64,000 nucleotides of DNA from positions 434,001-498,000 of the forward strand of contig NZ_SODU01000002.1 of NCBI RefSeq assembly GCF_004366075.1, written 5' to 3'. The notes under the pieces are model-generated. The model made no database searches. It was given only the letters and a program-made list of their open reading frames with translations, and was not told the DNA's origin. The position numbers and the translations under genes are program-made. The DNA is from Kribbella pratensis (GTDB lineage: Bacteria > Actinomycetota > Actinomycetes > Propionibacteriales > Kribbellaceae). Of this stretch, positions 15,712 to 25,619 are shown in pieces (position 1 is the stretch's first letter; every line of letters begins with the position of its first letter).

Positions 15712-16929
15712 TCAGCGCGAGCCGCCGGAGCGCTTCTGCGCCGCCTTCTTCTGCGCGGCCGACTTCGCCGCGGGCTGGCGCTTCGCTCCCGTACCCTTCT
15801 TGCCGGCCGGCTGCTTCTTGGCAGCACCGGCCTGAGTCTTGTTCGGAGTGTCCTGCGGCCGCGGGGCGTCCTCCGGAGTCGACGAGGACGTCTGGCCGTT
15901 GTTCGCCGCGGCCGCGCCACCTCCCGCCGGACCGGTGGTCTTCCGGTCGCTGCGCGACTGCCGCTTCGGCTGCTGTCGCTGCGCCGGACGACGGTCCGTG
16001 GTCTCGGTGTCGGTCCCCTCGTCCGCCGTACCCGGGACGCCCTCGTCGGCCGAGCGGCCGTGGCGCAGGTTGCTCTCGCGCTTCCGGGCCTGCATCGCGT
16101 CGTACGCCGGAGTGCCCGGAGCGGGGTTGCGGCGGATCACGTAGAACTGCTGGCCCATGGTCCACACGTTGGAGACGAACCAGTAGATCAGCACACCGAT
16201 CGGGAAGTTGAAGCCACCGACGAGGAAGAAGATCGGGAAGACGTACAGCATGATCTTCTGCATCTGCGCGGCCTGGCCGGTGAGGGCCTCCTTCGGCATG
16301 TTCTTGCGCATCAGTTGCAGCTGCGTGGTGAACATCGTCGCCGTCATCAGGATGATCAGCACGATCGCGACGACCTTGACGTTGCCGGCGCCGTCGCCGT
16401 TCGCCTTCAGGAAGGTCTGCGAGATCTCGGCGCCGAAGATCTTCGCATGCTGCAGCGACTGGACGTGCGGATCCATGATGCTGCTGTGCGTCTTGCCCTT
16501 CGACGCGTAGTCGAGCACGCGGAACAGGGCCAGGAAGATCGGCGACTGCAGCAGCAGCGGCAGGCACGAGGAGAACGGGTTGGTCCCGGTCTCCTTGTAC
16601 AGCTTCATCATTTCCTGACCGAGCTTCTCCCGGTCGTGGCCGTACTTCTTCTGCAGCTCCTTCATCTTCGGCTGCAGCAGTTGCATGTTCCGGCTGGAGC
16701 GGATCTGCCGGACGAACAGTGGAATCAGCAGGGTCCGGATGACGATCGTCAGGCCGGCGATCGAGAGCGCCCAGGCCCAGCCGCCGTTCGGGTCGAGCAC
16801 CTGGCCGAGCAGCCAGTGCCACCCGACCAGCAGTGCCGATACGGCCCAGTACAGCGGCGTCATCACCGTGTTGAACAGGTCTACGATCCCGTCCCACACC
16901 GCGAGCCCGGGGATGGCCAGAAGAGTCAC
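15712..16929 (-). CDS. yidC: Membrane protein insertase YidC
   Basis: This 405-residue Oxa1/YidC insertase has the Gram-positive-type layout. It contains an N-terminal membrane segment, LTIVIRTLLIPLFVRQIRSS with the hydrophilic-groove Arg, the coiled cytoplasmic loop LLQPKMKELQKKYGHDREKL, NPFSSCLPLLLQSPIFLALF, and later helices with FFLVGGFNFPIGVLIYWFVS. A Lys/Arg/Gln-rich tail of about 110 residues follows and probably contacts ribosomes. The GTG start directly abuts the yidD stop. Confidence 0.96.
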   Translation of the reverse strand: MTLLAIPGLAVWDGIVDLFNTVMTPLYWAVSALLVGWHWLLGQVLDPNGGWAWALSIAGLTIVIRTLLIPLFVRQIRSSRNMQLLQPKMKELQKKYGHDREKLGQEMMKLYKETGTNPFSSCLPLLLQSPIFLALFRVLDYASKGKTHSSIMDPHVQSLQHAKIFGAEISQTFLKANGDGAGNVKVVAIVLIILMTATMFTTQLQLMRKNMPKEALTGQAAQMQKIMLYVFPIFFLVGGFNFPIGVLIYWFVSNVWTMGQQFYVIRRNPAPGTPAYDAMQARKRESNLRHGRSADEGVPGTADEGTDTETTDRRPAQRQQPKRQSRSDRKTTGPAGGGAAAANNGQTSSSTPEDAPRPQDTPNKTQAGAAKKQPAGKKGTGAKRQPAAKSAAQKKAAQKRSGGSR

Positions 16930-17244
16930 TCACACACCTCGCTGCACAGGCCCGGCGTCGGCTGACGGTCCGGGCTGGTTGGCGGAGAGAGACTCTCCGC
17001 GCTGGTCGACATCTCTGGGAGGAACGGGGTCGTAGCCTCCGGGGTTCCACGGGTGGCAGCGAAGGAGTCGTCTCCCCGCCAGCCAGCTACCGCGCACCGC
17101 ACCGTGGCGTTCGACCGCTTCCAAGGCATACGCCGAACAACTCGGGTAGAACCTGCAGACCTGCCCGTAGAGCGGGCTGATCAGCAGCCGGTACAACTTC
17201 AGGAAACCGATGATCCCGCTGCGTACGGGATTGACGCGCATCAT
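16930..17244 (-). CDS. yidD: Membrane protein insertion efficiency factor YidD
   Basis: This 104-residue YidD has the diagnostic segments [32 protein letters not shown] and [16 protein letters not shown], including the conserved cysteines. A short acidic tail extends it. It assists YidC-dependent insertion. Its start overlaps the rnpA stop by 4 bp (ATGA), and its stop adjoins yidC. Confidence 0.95.
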   Translation of the reverse strand: MMRVNPVRSGIIGFLKLYRLLISPLYGQVCRFYPSCSAYALEAVERHGAVRGSWLAGRRLLRCHPWNPGGYDPVPPRDVDQRGESLSANQPGPSADAGPVQRGV

Positions 17245-17582
17245 GGCCGCAGCGCCCGGCTCAGGGCGCCGTCGACGTCGGCCGCGAGCTCGTCGTACGA
17301 CGCCGCGGCGGACGACGGGAGCGCGCGGACGACGGTCAGGCTGCCGGCCGGGAGATCGGAGAGCCGCGTGGCCATCACCGCACGCAGACGGCGGTGGACC
17401 CGGTTCCGCAGAACCGCATTGCCCACCGCCTTGTTCACAACGAATCCGACGCGCGCCGGGCCGGATTCACCGGCCTGCGCCAGCACGTGCAGAACCACCA
17501 CGCGCCGCGCCGCGCGCCGTCCGGACCGGACGGCGCGACGGAAGTCGTCGGACCGGCGCAACCGGTTCGACGCGGGCAACAC
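17241..17582 (-). CDS. rnpA: Ribonuclease P protein component
   Basis: This 113-residue protein carries the RNase P signature: [37 protein letters not shown] (the RNR basic motif) and the C-terminal helix [11 protein letters not shown]. It binds the catalytic RNA and tRNA leader during 5' maturation. I chose the GTG preceding LPASNRL because homologues begin there; much longer reading frames upstream run through rpmH. Confidence 0.93.
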   Translation of the reverse strand: MLPASNRLRRSDDFRRAVRSGRRAARRVVVLHVLAQAGESGPARVGFVVNKAVGNAVLRNRVHRRLRAVMATRLSDLPAGSLTVVRALPSSAAASYDELAADVDGALSRALRP

Positions 17583-17608
17583 GAGGTGGTCACCGTGAAA
17601 TGGGTCGC

Positions 17609-17746
17609 TCAGGCCGCGAGGCGCTGACGACCCTTGCCACGGCGGGCGGCGATGATCGCGCGACCCGCACGGGTACGCATCCGAAGACGGAAGCCGTGCT
17701 TCTTGTGCCGACGACGGTTGTTCGGCTGGAACGTCCGCTTGCTCAC
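17609..17746 (-). CDS. rpmH: 50S ribosomal protein L34
   Basis: This 45-residue L34 protein starts [18 protein letters not shown] and ends [18 protein letters not shown], the canonical sequence. The start is GTG with GGAG nine bases upstream. It opens the leftward rpmH-rnpA-yidD-yidC-jag-rsmG-parA-parB series, divergent from dnaA. Confidence 0.97.
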   Translation of the reverse strand: MSKRTFQPNNRRRHKKHGFRLRMRTRAGRAIIAARRGKGRQRLAA

Positions 17747-18330
17747 TGGAATGACTCCGGTTACTCGAGAACACAAAATGTCGACAAATCCACTGATTGG
17801 ATCTGTCCAAGGTGCCTGTCCTGCACACCGTCGGAGAACCAGAGAACAGATCCCGCAGGGAGCGCAGCACGAAACGGCCGGCTCAACACCGACCGATCCA
17901 CGGTACGTGCCTGCTTGTGGACAGGTCAAACCAGGTATCCCCAGACTTTTCCACAGGCATGTGGACAGGATAGTGGGCAACCGATCGGGCCAGTGTTCGT
18001 CACTGTCCGACCGGAACGACGACAGAGAGCGATTTCGCACCACGACTACGCTCCGGCGTCCACCCGACACGCCGCAGGTTGCCCCCAATTTGCTGTTCAT
18101 AGCCTGTGGATGACGGCTTGAAGGTGCCTGCTCGGACTTGTTAGCGTCACTCCCTCACACCAGAGGTCCCACACCCCGCGATCGGTAACCAACTTGCTCC
18201 GGCGGTCGTTCACAACTGTGGACAACCGTGTGGACAGAGGCCGTACGGTGGTCGGGTCGAACGGTCGCGCAGCCCGGGATCAACTCCGGATCGCGCCGGC
18301 CACCGCAGCGACGAAATCGGGGAGCAACGC
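17747..18330. other. rpmH-dnaA intergenic region with DnaA-box-like sites
   Basis: This 584-bp gap contains at least five 9-mers close to the actinobacterial DnaA box: 17,916-17,924 and 17,960-17,968 (CTGTCCACA on the minus strand), 17,947-17,955 (TTTTCCACA), 18,217-18,225 (TTGTCCACA on the minus strand, perfect) and 18,229-18,237 (CTGTCCACA, minus strand). A weaker one lies at 18,105-18,113. Sites just before dnaA fit autoregulation; the gap must also hold the divergent rpmH and dnaA promoters. Confidence 0.7.
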
Positions 18331-21300
18331 GTGGTCGAGGACCATTCCGCCAGTGCGGAATTCACACCGGTGGAATTCACCCCCGAGTACCGGGCGGAGT
18401 ACGGCGCGGACGGCCGGCAGGACCTTCGGCCCGAACCCGACGCCGACATCCGTCCCGAGCCCGAGGCGAACTTCCGCACCGAGGTCCGGCCCGTGCCGGA
18501 GCCGCTCCCTCGCGCCGAGACCGGGCCGGTGGGGCCACTGCAGCCACCTGCTCCAACGCCGGCACCGACCCAGACGCCGACACCGCGGATGGATCCGGGC
18601 GACTATCTGAGCCCGTCGCTTCCGATCCCGATGCCCGAGCCGCCGGCCGCGGGGTACCGCCCCGCACCGCCCGCGTCTCCCTATGGCTACCGCTCCGACC
18701 TGGAGCGCGCAGCCACTGATCTTCCGTCCGGCCCAGCTCAGTCCACGGCAGGTACGACGTACTTCGGTGCGGCGCCGGCCGTCAATCAGTACCCCGGTGC
18801 GGGCGACGCCTGGGGTACGACGGATTGGGGTACTGGGGGCGGCGATGCACGAGGCGCGGTACCGATCGAGGGGGAGGCACGTGTGGACGATGCAGCCACC
18901 AACCAGTGGTCACCCGACAGCCGGCCAACGCAGGAGAGCGCGGCCGCGCACCCAACCGCCGAACACCGTCCAGCCGAGCTCCCCCTACCCGAGCCTGTAG
19001 CTCCAGAGCCGGCCACCGACCAACTCTTCTCCGAGGCGCAGCTCCCGGAACAGCACACCCAGGACCACCAGGCGCCCGAACAGCAGGCGCCCACTCAGCA
19101 GGCACCCGAGCAGCATGTGCCGACTCAGCAGGCACCTGTCGAGCACACACCTGACCAGCAGCCGGCTGAGCCCACCGCACCGCAAGAGCAGGTGACGCAG
19201 CAAGAGCACGTGGCACAGCAAGAGCACGTAGCTCAGCAGCAGGTCCCGCAGCAGCACGCTCCGCAAGAGCACGCCCAGCAAGCACCTCAGCAAGCACCTC
19301 AGCACCACGCTCCGCAGGAGCACGCTCAGCAAGAGCACGCTCCGCAAGCACCTCAGCAGCACGTGCCGCAACAGCACGTGCCGCAACAGCAGGTGCCGCA
19401 ACAGCCCACTCACCAGCCGCTTCCGGCAGCTGCGCACAACTCTGCGCCCCAGGACGCGGTTCCTCAGCAGTCCGGATACCAGCAGCCGGCCCAGCAACCG
19501 CAGTACGCCCAGCAGCCGAGTGACCAGCAGTCAGCTCCGCAGCACCCGGGCTCACAGCAGGCCCCGCAACAGCAAACGCCGCATCATCAAGCCCCACAGC
19601 AGCAGGCACCACAGCAGCAGGCACCCCAACAGCAGGCACCCCAACAGCAGGCACCCCAACAGCAGGCACCCCAACAGCAGGGGCAGCCCCAGCAGGGGCA
19701 GGCGCCGGCGGTTACGGATCTTGGGGAGGCTTGGGCTCGGGTGCTTGCGGGTCTGCCGCCGAACCAGCGGGCCTGGTTGACCAACTCGCGTCCGGTCACG
19801 TTGCACGAGAGCACCGCGATCGTCGCCGTACCCGACGACTTCACCCGCGGTCAGCTCGAGACGCGCCTCCGTCCCGACCTGGAGCGGATCCTCACCGAGA
19901 GCTTCGGTCGCGACATCCGGATCGCAGTCACGGTCGACCCGTCCCTCGACCCGGAGGTCCGCGAGCAGCAGGCTCCCCAGCAACCGCAGTACACGCAGCA
20001 GCCGGTGCAGAACCCACAACAGCACCCCCAGCACGCACCACAACAGCAGCCGATGCAGCAACAACCGATGCAGCCGGCTCAACAGCAACCCGCCGTACGC
20101 GAACCGCTTCGCACAGACGGAGCGTTCCAGCCGACCATCCAGTCCGCCCTGACGGATCCGGACAACCAGTTCAGCCAGCCCCCGGCCCAAGCGCCGCAGC
20201 ACTACCAGCAGCAGCCGCAACAGTCCTCGTTCGGCCAGCCGCTCGGATCGGTCGCCCCGCCGCCGAACGGCTCGACGCAGTCAGCCACCGAGGCGCAGGG
20301 GGAAGCTCGGCTCAACCCGAAGTACACCTTCGAGACCTTCGTCATCGGCAGCTCGAACCGCTTCGCCCACGCGGCCGCGGTCGCCGTCGCGGAAGCGCCG
20401 GGCAAGGCCTACAACCCACAGCTGATCTACGGCGACTCCGGTCTGGGCAAGACCCACCTGCTGCATGCGATCGGGCACTACGTCCGCAGTCTCTACACCG
20501 GCGCCCGCGTGCGGTACGTCTCCAGCGAAGAGTTCACCAACGACTTCATCAACGCGATCCGCGACGACAAGGCCTCCCAGTTCCAGCGCCGGTACCGCGA
20601 TGTCGACGTACTACTGATCGACGACATCCAGTTCCTGGAAGGCAAGATCCAGACCCAGGAAGAGTTCTTCCACACCTTCAACACGCTGCACAACGCGAAC
20701 AAGCAGATCGTGATCAGCTCCGACCGCGCGCCGAAACGCCTGGAGGCGCTGGAGGACCGGCTGCGGAACCGGTTCGAGTGGGGCCTGATCACCGACATCC
20801 AGCCGCCCGACCTCGAGACCCGGATCGCGATCCTGCGGAAGAAGGCCGCCACCGAGCGGCTGACGGCGCCGCCGGAGGTGCTGGAGTTCATCGCGTCGAA
20901 GGTGCAGACGAACATCCGGGAGCTCGAGGGCGCCCTGATCCGCGTCACCGCGTTCGCCAGCCTGAACCGGCAGCCGGTCGACCTGAGTCTCGCCGAGATC
21001 GTGCTGAAGGACCTGATCCCCGAAGGCAGCAAGCCCGAGGTGACCGCGAGCATGATCATGGGCCAGACCGCGTCGTACTTCGGTCTCTCGATCGACGACC
21101 TGTGCGGTTCGAGCCGCAGCCGGGTGCTCGTGACGGCCCGTCAGATCGCCATGTATCTGTGCCGCGAGCTGACCGATCTGTCGCTGCCGAAGATCGGCCA
21201 GCAGTTCGGCGGCCGCGACCACACGACGGTGATGCACGCCGAACGGAAGATCCGGCAACTGATGTCGGAACGGCGCAGCGTCTTCAATCAGGTCACCGAA

Positions 21301-21339
21301 CTGACCAACCGGATCAAGCACCAAGCCAAGCAGCAATAA
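18331..21339 (+). CDS. dnaA: Chromosomal replication initiator DnaA with a giant N-terminal extension
   Basis: A 1,002-residue DnaA, about twice the usual 450-650. Residues 1-180 are Pro/Glu-rich and 181-460 Gln/Pro/Ala/His-rich. Domain I is recognisable only at about 461-550 ([32 protein letters not shown]). A second Gln-rich linker runs to about 660. Then come the AAA+ core with Walker [12 protein letters not shown] (701), Walker [10 protein letters not shown] (760), and the domain IV signature [15 protein letters not shown] (960). The GTG start has GGGAG upstream. An in-frame GTG at 18,883 has a better Shine-Dalgarno sequence (GGGGAGG, 5-base spacing) and would give 818 residues, still with about 275 extra. 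Confidence 0.95.
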   Translation: MVEDHSASAEFTPVEFTPEYRAEYGADGRQDLRPEPDADIRPEPEANFRTEVRPVPEPLPRAETGPVGPLQPPAPTPAPTQTPTPRMDPGDYLSPSLPIPMPEPPAAGYRPAPPASPYGYRSDLERAATDLPSGPAQSTAGTTYFGAAPAVNQYPGAGDAWGTTDWGTGGGDARGAVPIEGEARVDDAATNQWSPDSRPTQESAAAHPTAEHRPAELPLPEPVAPEPATDQLFSEAQLPEQHTQDHQAPEQQAPTQQAPEQHVPTQQAPVEHTPDQQPAEPTAPQEQVTQQEHVAQQEHVAQQQVPQQHAPQEHAQQAPQQAPQHHAPQEHAQQEHAPQAPQQHVPQQHVPQQQVPQQPTHQPLPAAAHNSAPQDAVPQQSGYQQPAQQPQYAQQPSDQQSAPQHPGSQQAPQQQTPHHQAPQQQAPQQQAPQQQAPQQQAPQQQAPQQQGQPQQGQAPAVTDLGEAWARVLAGLPPNQRAWLTNSRPVTLHESTAIVAVPDDFTRGQLETRLRPDLERILTESFGRDIRIAVTVDPSLDPEVREQQAPQQPQYTQQPVQNPQQHPQHAPQQQPMQQQPMQPAQQQPAVREPLRTDGAFQPTIQSALTDPDNQFSQPPAQAPQHYQQQPQQSSFGQPLGSVAPPPNGSTQSATEAQGEARLNPKYTFETFVIGSSNRFAHAAAVAVAEAPGKAYNPQLIYGDSGLGKTHLLHAIGHYVRSLYTGARVRYVSSEEFTNDFINAIRDDKASQFQRRYRDVDVLLIDDIQFLEGKIQTQEEFFHTFNTLHNANKQIVISSDRAPKRLEALEDRLRNRFEWGLITDIQPPDLETRIAILRKKAATERLTAPPEVLEFIASKVQTNIRELEGALIRVTAFASLNRQPVDLSLAEIVLKDLIPEGSKPEVTASMIMGQTASYFGLSIDDLCGSSRSRVLVTARQIAMYLCRELTDLSLPKIGQQFGGRDHTTVMHAERKIRQLMSERRSVFNQVTELTNRIKHQAKQQ
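19036..19690 (+). repeat. Gln-rich coding repeats in dnaA, including a 15-bp tandem array
   Basis: Degenerate codon-in-phase repeats of Gln-Gln-x-Pro/His type span this segment. Near 19,596-19,680 they become an almost perfect 15-bp array, CAACAGCAGGCACCC, encoding Gln-Gln-Gln-Ala-Pro. Slippage or recombination at this array could change the linker length between strains. Confidence 0.85.
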
Positions 21340-21790
21340 CCACACAGGCTGGGGACACAGCTGTGGAAAACTGTGGGTATCGCCGTGGAAAGGTCCGGTC
21401 AGGGTGTGGATTCGCTGTGGGGACAGATTTCGCCGTCCACGGCCGTCCCCAGCACAAGCGAGCGTCGTCCACACGGCGTCCCCACCCCGAAACAGGGTCT
21501 GACCTGCGAAGTCGGAGCTTTTCCACAGTATCCACCGGTGCGAAGAACACTATGGAATCTGTAGAGAGATCGAAGGCCACAAAACGATCGAGCGGCCCGA
21601 TCTGGGGAAAACCCCGATCTCGCGCCGGCTTGCCGGACCTGTCAGGCTGTTCCCGGAAGCACGAAAAGCACGACCGGTACGACGACGACGCGACCCGCCC
21701 GAAGCGCCACGTCTGGCCCGATTGGCGCACAGCACACTTGTCCGTGGCAGGATCTGCCTGGCACACAGCCGAAACAGGAGGCACCCAGCG
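21340..21790. other. oriC: Probable origin of replication, dnaA-dnaN intergenic region
   Basis: This 451-bp gap holds DnaA-box-like 9-mers on both strands: 21,362-21,370 (TTTTCCACA, minus), 21,465-21,473 (TCGTCCACA, plus, matching the Streptomyces consensus), 21,519-21,527 (TTTTCCACA, plus), and weaker ones near 21,372, 21,405 and 21,415. Actinobacterial origins normally lie between dnaA and dnaN, as in Streptomyces and Mycobacterium. The gap also carries the dnaN leader. Confidence 0.8.
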
Positions 21791-22936
21791 GTGAAGTTTC
21801 GCGTCGAGCGCGACGTACTGGCCGAGTCGGTGGCCTGGGCCGCGCGCAGTTTGCCCAGTCGTCCCAGCGTCCCGATCCTTGCCGGCCTTCTGGTCGAGGC
21901 CGAGGACGGGCAGATCACCCTGTCCGGCTTCGACTACGAGACCTCGGTCCGGGTGACGGTCCCCGCGCAGGTGGCCGACGCCGGCAAGTGCCTGATCTCC
22001 GGCCGGCTCGTCGCCGACATCTCCAAGAGTCTTCCGAACCAGCCCGTGGACGTCGCGGTGGACGGCGCGAAGGCACAGGTCACCTGTGGCAGTTCGCGCT
22101 TCACGCTCCAGACGCTTCCCACAGAGGAATATCCGGCCCTTCCGGAGCTTCCGGCGGCCAGCGGCACGGTGAAGGCCGACGTCTTCGCCCAGGCCGTCTC
22201 GCAGGTCGTGACCGCGGCCGGCCGTGAGGACACGCTGCCGGTGCTGACCGGTGTCCGGGTCGAGATCGAGGGCTCCACGATCTCCTTGCTGGCCACCGAC
22301 CGTTACCGGTTGGCGATCCGTGAACTGGAGTGGAACCCACAGTCCCCCGATGCCTCGGCCGCTGCGCTGATTCCGGCGCGTGTGCTGTCCGAGACGGCGA
22401 AGGCGATGACCGGCTCCGACGTGATCGTCTCGCTGGCCGCGCCCGGTACCGGTGACGGCATCGTCGGCTTCGAGGGTGAGGTGGCCGGCGGCAGTCGCCG
22501 TGCGACCACCCGGTTGCTGGACGGCGAGTTCCCGAAGGTCCGCGGCATCATCCCGACCGACGCGGCGATCGCGACCCGGGTCCGGATCGACACTGCGACC
22601 CTTGTCGAGGCCGTCAAGCGCGTCGCCCTCGTCGCCGAGCGCAACGCTCCGGTCCGGTTGACCTTCGAGGAGGACACCGTGACGCTCGACGCCGGCAGCG
22701 GTGACGAGGCGCAGGCGTCCGAGTCGCTCGAGGCGCGGGTCGTCGGCGAGCCGGTGACCGTAGGCTTCAATCCGACGTACCTGCTCGACGGTCTCGGCGC
22801 GATCGGTACGCCGGTTGCGCACCTGGCCTTCACGCAGGCCACGAAGCCGGCCGAACTGACCGGTGTGAGGGACTTCGACGGCGAACCGATCAGCGAGTTC
22901 CGCTACGTGCTGATGCCGGTCCGCCTGAACAGCTGA
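21791..22936 (+). CDS. dnaN: DNA polymerase III sliding clamp (beta subunit)
   Basis: This 381-residue three-domain clamp starts KFRVERDVLAESVAWAARSL and ends with the family's typical YVLMPVRL before the last residues. It forms the homodimeric ring that tethers polymerase III. The GTG start is nine bases after AGGAGG, better than upstream alternatives. Confidence 0.97.
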   Translation: MKFRVERDVLAESVAWAARSLPSRPSVPILAGLLVEAEDGQITLSGFDYETSVRVTVPAQVADAGKCLISGRLVADISKSLPNQPVDVAVDGAKAQVTCGSSRFTLQTLPTEEYPALPELPAASGTVKADVFAQAVSQVVTAAGREDTLPVLTGVRVEIEGSTISLLATDRYRLAIRELEWNPQSPDASAAALIPARVLSETAKAMTGSDVIVSLAAPGTGDGIVGFEGEVAGGSRRATTRLLDGEFPKVRGIIPTDAAIATRVRIDTATLVEAVKRVALVAERNAPVRLTFEEDTVTLDAGSGDEAQASESLEARVVGEPVTVGFNPTYLLDGLGAIGTPVAHLAFTQATKPAELTGVRDFDGEPISEFRYVLMPVRLNS

Positions 22937-22962
22937 ACACCAACAGAACAAGGGGATTCACG

Positions 22963-23886
22963 ATGGAGCTCGGCCTTGTCGGTCTCGGCAAGATGGGCGG
23001 CAACATGCGCCAGCGGATCCGCAACGCCGGTCACACGGTGGTCGGATTCGACCACAACCAGGACATCTCCGACGCCAAGGACCTGGCCGACATGGTCGGC
23101 AAGCTGACCGCGACCGACCAGCCGAAGGTGGTCTGGGTGATGGTCCCGGTGCAGGCGATCGACCCGGTCGTCACCGAGCTGGCCGAGCTGCTCTCCCCCG
23201 GCGACATCGTCATCGACGGCGGCAACAGCCGCTGGACCGACGACACCCGTCGTGCCGCCCAGCTCGCCGAGAAGGACATCCGCTTCGTCGACTGCGGCGT
23301 CTCCGGCGGAGTGTGGGGTCTGGAGAACGGCTACGCGCTGATGTGCGGCGGTGACCAGGAGACCGTCGACATCGTGATGCCGATCTTCGAGGCATTGAAG
23401 CCCGAGGGCGACTTCGGGTTCGTGCACGCCGGCAAGGTCGGCGCCGGACACTTCTCGAAGATGGTTCACAACGGCATCGAGTACGCGATCATGCAGGCGT
23501 ATGCCGAGGGCTTCGAGCTGCTCGAGGCCGCGGACATCGTGGACAACGTGCCGGAGACGTTCGAGTCGTGGCGCGAGGGCACCGTGATCCGGTCCTGGCT
23601 GCTGGACCTGATGGTCAACGCCCTCAAGGACGACACCCACCTGGACAAGATCCGCGGGTATGCCGAGGACTCCGGCGAGGGCCGGTGGACCGTCGAGGCC
23701 GCGATCGACAACGCCGTACCGGTGCCGGCCATCGCCGCGTCGCTGTTCGCCCGGTTCGCGTCCCGGCAGGACGACTCGCCGGCGATGAAGGCGATCGCCG
23801 CGATGCGCAACCAGTTCGGCGGGCACGCGGTGAAGGGCGCCGAGGCGGCCGACCCGTCGTACGCGACACCGCCGACCAAGCACTGA
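22963..23886 (+). CDS. gnd: 6-phosphogluconate dehydrogenase, short decarboxylating type
   Basis: This 307-residue protein has the nucleotide fold [42 protein letters not shown] and catalytic Lys in [16 protein letters not shown]. It converts 6-phosphogluconate to ribulose 5-phosphate. It is the short form, lacking the long C-terminal domain of the 470-residue enzymes. An acidic residue after the second strand (GFDHNQD) suggests NAD rather than NADP, an inference. Its place between dnaN and recF is conserved in actinobacteria. Confidence 0.93.
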   Translation: MELGLVGLGKMGGNMRQRIRNAGHTVVGFDHNQDISDAKDLADMVGKLTATDQPKVVWVMVPVQAIDPVVTELAELLSPGDIVIDGGNSRWTDDTRRAAQLAEKDIRFVDCGVSGGVWGLENGYALMCGGDQETVDIVMPIFEALKPEGDFGFVHAGKVGAGHFSKMVHNGIEYAIMQAYAEGFELLEAADIVDNVPETFESWREGTVIRSWLLDLMVNALKDDTHLDKIRGYAEDSGEGRWTVEAAIDNAVPVPAIAASLFARFASRQDDSPAMKAIAAMRNQFGGHAVKGAEAADPSYATPPTKH

Positions 23887-23887
23887 G

Positions 23888-25027
23888 GTGTACGTCACCG
23901 CCCTGGGTCTGCTCGACTTCCGGTCCTACCAGCAGGCGGAGGTCCAGCTCACTCCGGGCGTGACGTCCTTCGTCGGGCCGAACGGCCACGGCAAGACCAA
24001 CCTGGTCGAGGCGATCCACTACACCGCGACCCTCGGTTCGCACCGGGTGGCGAACGACGCACCGCTGGTGCGGGCGGGCGCCACCCGGGCGATCGTGCGG
24101 ACGGAGATCCGCAGCCAGTACGACCGCGACGTGGTGGTCGAGCTGGAAATCAATCCTGGGAAGGCAAACCGGGCCCGGGTCAACCGCTCGCCGGTGCCGC
24201 GGCCACGCGAAGTGCTCGGACTGCTCCGCACGGTGCTGTTCGCGCCGGAGGATCTCGCGCTGGTGAAGGGCGATCCGTCCGAGCGCCGGCGGTTCCTGGA
24301 CGAACTGCTGACGCTGCGGTCACCGCGGATGGCCGGCGTACGGCAGGACTACGACCGGGTGCTGAAGCAACGGAACTCGTTGCTCCGGAGCGCATCGCAG
24401 GCCCGCCGGCAGAACCGCTCGAGTGCCGCCGAGAGCCAGTTGCGCACGCTCGAGGTCTGGGATTCGAACCTGGCACGCGCCGGGTCCGAGCTGCTGGCGA
24501 CCCGCCTGGAGTTGCTGGAGGCGCTGCGCCCGTTGGTGTCCAGCGCGTACGACGCTGTTGCCCGGGGCAAGGGTGATGCGCGGCTCGAGTACAAGTCGTC
24601 CGTGCTGCTCGAGCCCGGCGTGGTGTCGCGGGAGCAGCTCGAGGAGGTGCTGCTCGCGGCGGTGCGGGACAAGCGGCAGGACGAGCTCGACCGTGGTGTG
24701 TCGCTGGTCGGCCCGCACCGCGACGACGTCGTACTGGGGCTCGGGGACTTGCCTGCGAAGGGGTATGCGAGTCACGGTGAGTCCTGGTCGTTCGCGCTCG
24801 CGCTGCGGCTGGCGTCGTACGACCTGCTGCGCGCGGACGGAGGTGAACCGGTGCTGATCCTCGACGACGTTTTCGCCGAGCTCGACTCGCAGCGCCGGGA
24901 CCGGCTGGCCGAGCTGGTCGCGCCGGCCGAGCAGGTGCTGGTGACCGCGGCGGTCGGTGCGGACGTGCCCGATGAGCTGAGCGGGGCGCGCTTCGAGGTG
25001 GGTGAAGGGGTCGTTCAGCGTGCCTGA
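23888..25027 (+). CDS. recF: DNA replication/repair protein RecF
   Basis: This 379-residue SMC-like ATPase has N-terminal [14 protein letters not shown], Walker [17 protein letters not shown], signature-region [11 protein letters not shown] and Walker [17 protein letters not shown]. RecF loads RecA at gapped DNA with RecO and RecR. It starts at a GTG one base after the gnd stop codon and overlaps dciA by 8 bp. Confidence 0.96.
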   Translation: MYVTALGLLDFRSYQQAEVQLTPGVTSFVGPNGHGKTNLVEAIHYTATLGSHRVANDAPLVRAGATRAIVRTEIRSQYDRDVVVELEINPGKANRARVNRSPVPRPREVLGLLRTVLFAPEDLALVKGDPSERRRFLDELLTLRSPRMAGVRQDYDRVLKQRNSLLRSASQARRQNRSSAAESQLRTLEVWDSNLARAGSELLATRLELLEALRPLVSSAYDAVARGKGDARLEYKSSVLLEPGVVSREQLEEVLLAAVRDKRQDELDRGVSLVGPHRDDVVLGLGDLPAKGYASHGESWSFALALRLASYDLLRADGGEPVLILDDVFAELDSQRRDRLAELVAPAEQVLVTAAVGADVPDELSGARFEVGEGVVQRA

Positions 25028-25571
25028 ACCCCCGGATTCCTCTGAGAGCGGCTCCGAGAGCGAGCAGGTTCACGACAAGCAGGGCCTGGAGCTGGCGAAA
25101 TCGCTGGCAGCCCGGCTGAAGCAGCAGGCGGCGAAGGGCGGCATCATTCCGGTCAAACGCCGCCGGCGGCCGCGGATCGGCGGCGCCCAGATCAGCAGCG
25201 CCCGCCCCGACGACCGTGACCCACAGCGGCTGACCAACACCCTCGGCCGGCTGATGCGCGACCAGGGCTGGGAGGTCGACGTCGCCGTCCACGGTGTGAT
25301 GGCTCGCTGGCCGTCCATCGTCGGCCCGGAAATGGCCGAACACTGCAAGCCGGAGTCGTACGACGACACAGTGCTGACCGTCCGTACGTCGTCGACCGCG
25401 TGGAAGGTCCAGCTCGACCTGCTGGTCCCGCAACTACTCTTCCGGCTGAACGCCGAACTCGGCGAAGGGACCGTCTCCCAGGTGAAGGTCCTCGGCCCCA
25501 ACACGTACACCTGGCGCAAGGGTCCCCGCACCGTCCGCGGCGGCCGCGGCCCCCGGGACACCTACGGATAA
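25020..25571 (+). CDS. dciA: DciA-type helicase-loading protein (DUF721)
   Basis: This 183-residue protein has a charged N-terminus, a basic patch ([13 protein letters not shown]) and the DUF721 core with [20 protein letters not shown] and [20 protein letters not shown]. DciA is the predominant bacterial loader of the replicative helicase DnaB. The GTG lies inside the end of recF, so the two are co-translated. Confidence 0.9.
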   Translation: MPEPPDSSESGSESEQVHDKQGLELAKSLAARLKQQAAKGGIIPVKRRRRPRIGGAQISSARPDDRDPQRLTNTLGRLMRDQGWEVDVAVHGVMARWPSIVGPEMAEHCKPESYDDTVLTVRTSSTAWKVQLDLLVPQLLFRLNAELGEGTVSQVKVLGPNTYTWRKGPRTVRGGRGPRDTYG

Positions 25572-25619
25572 CGGCCTGAATTGCTGGGAGGACCCGGCCC
25601 TCCCCTAGGATCAGGCGCG

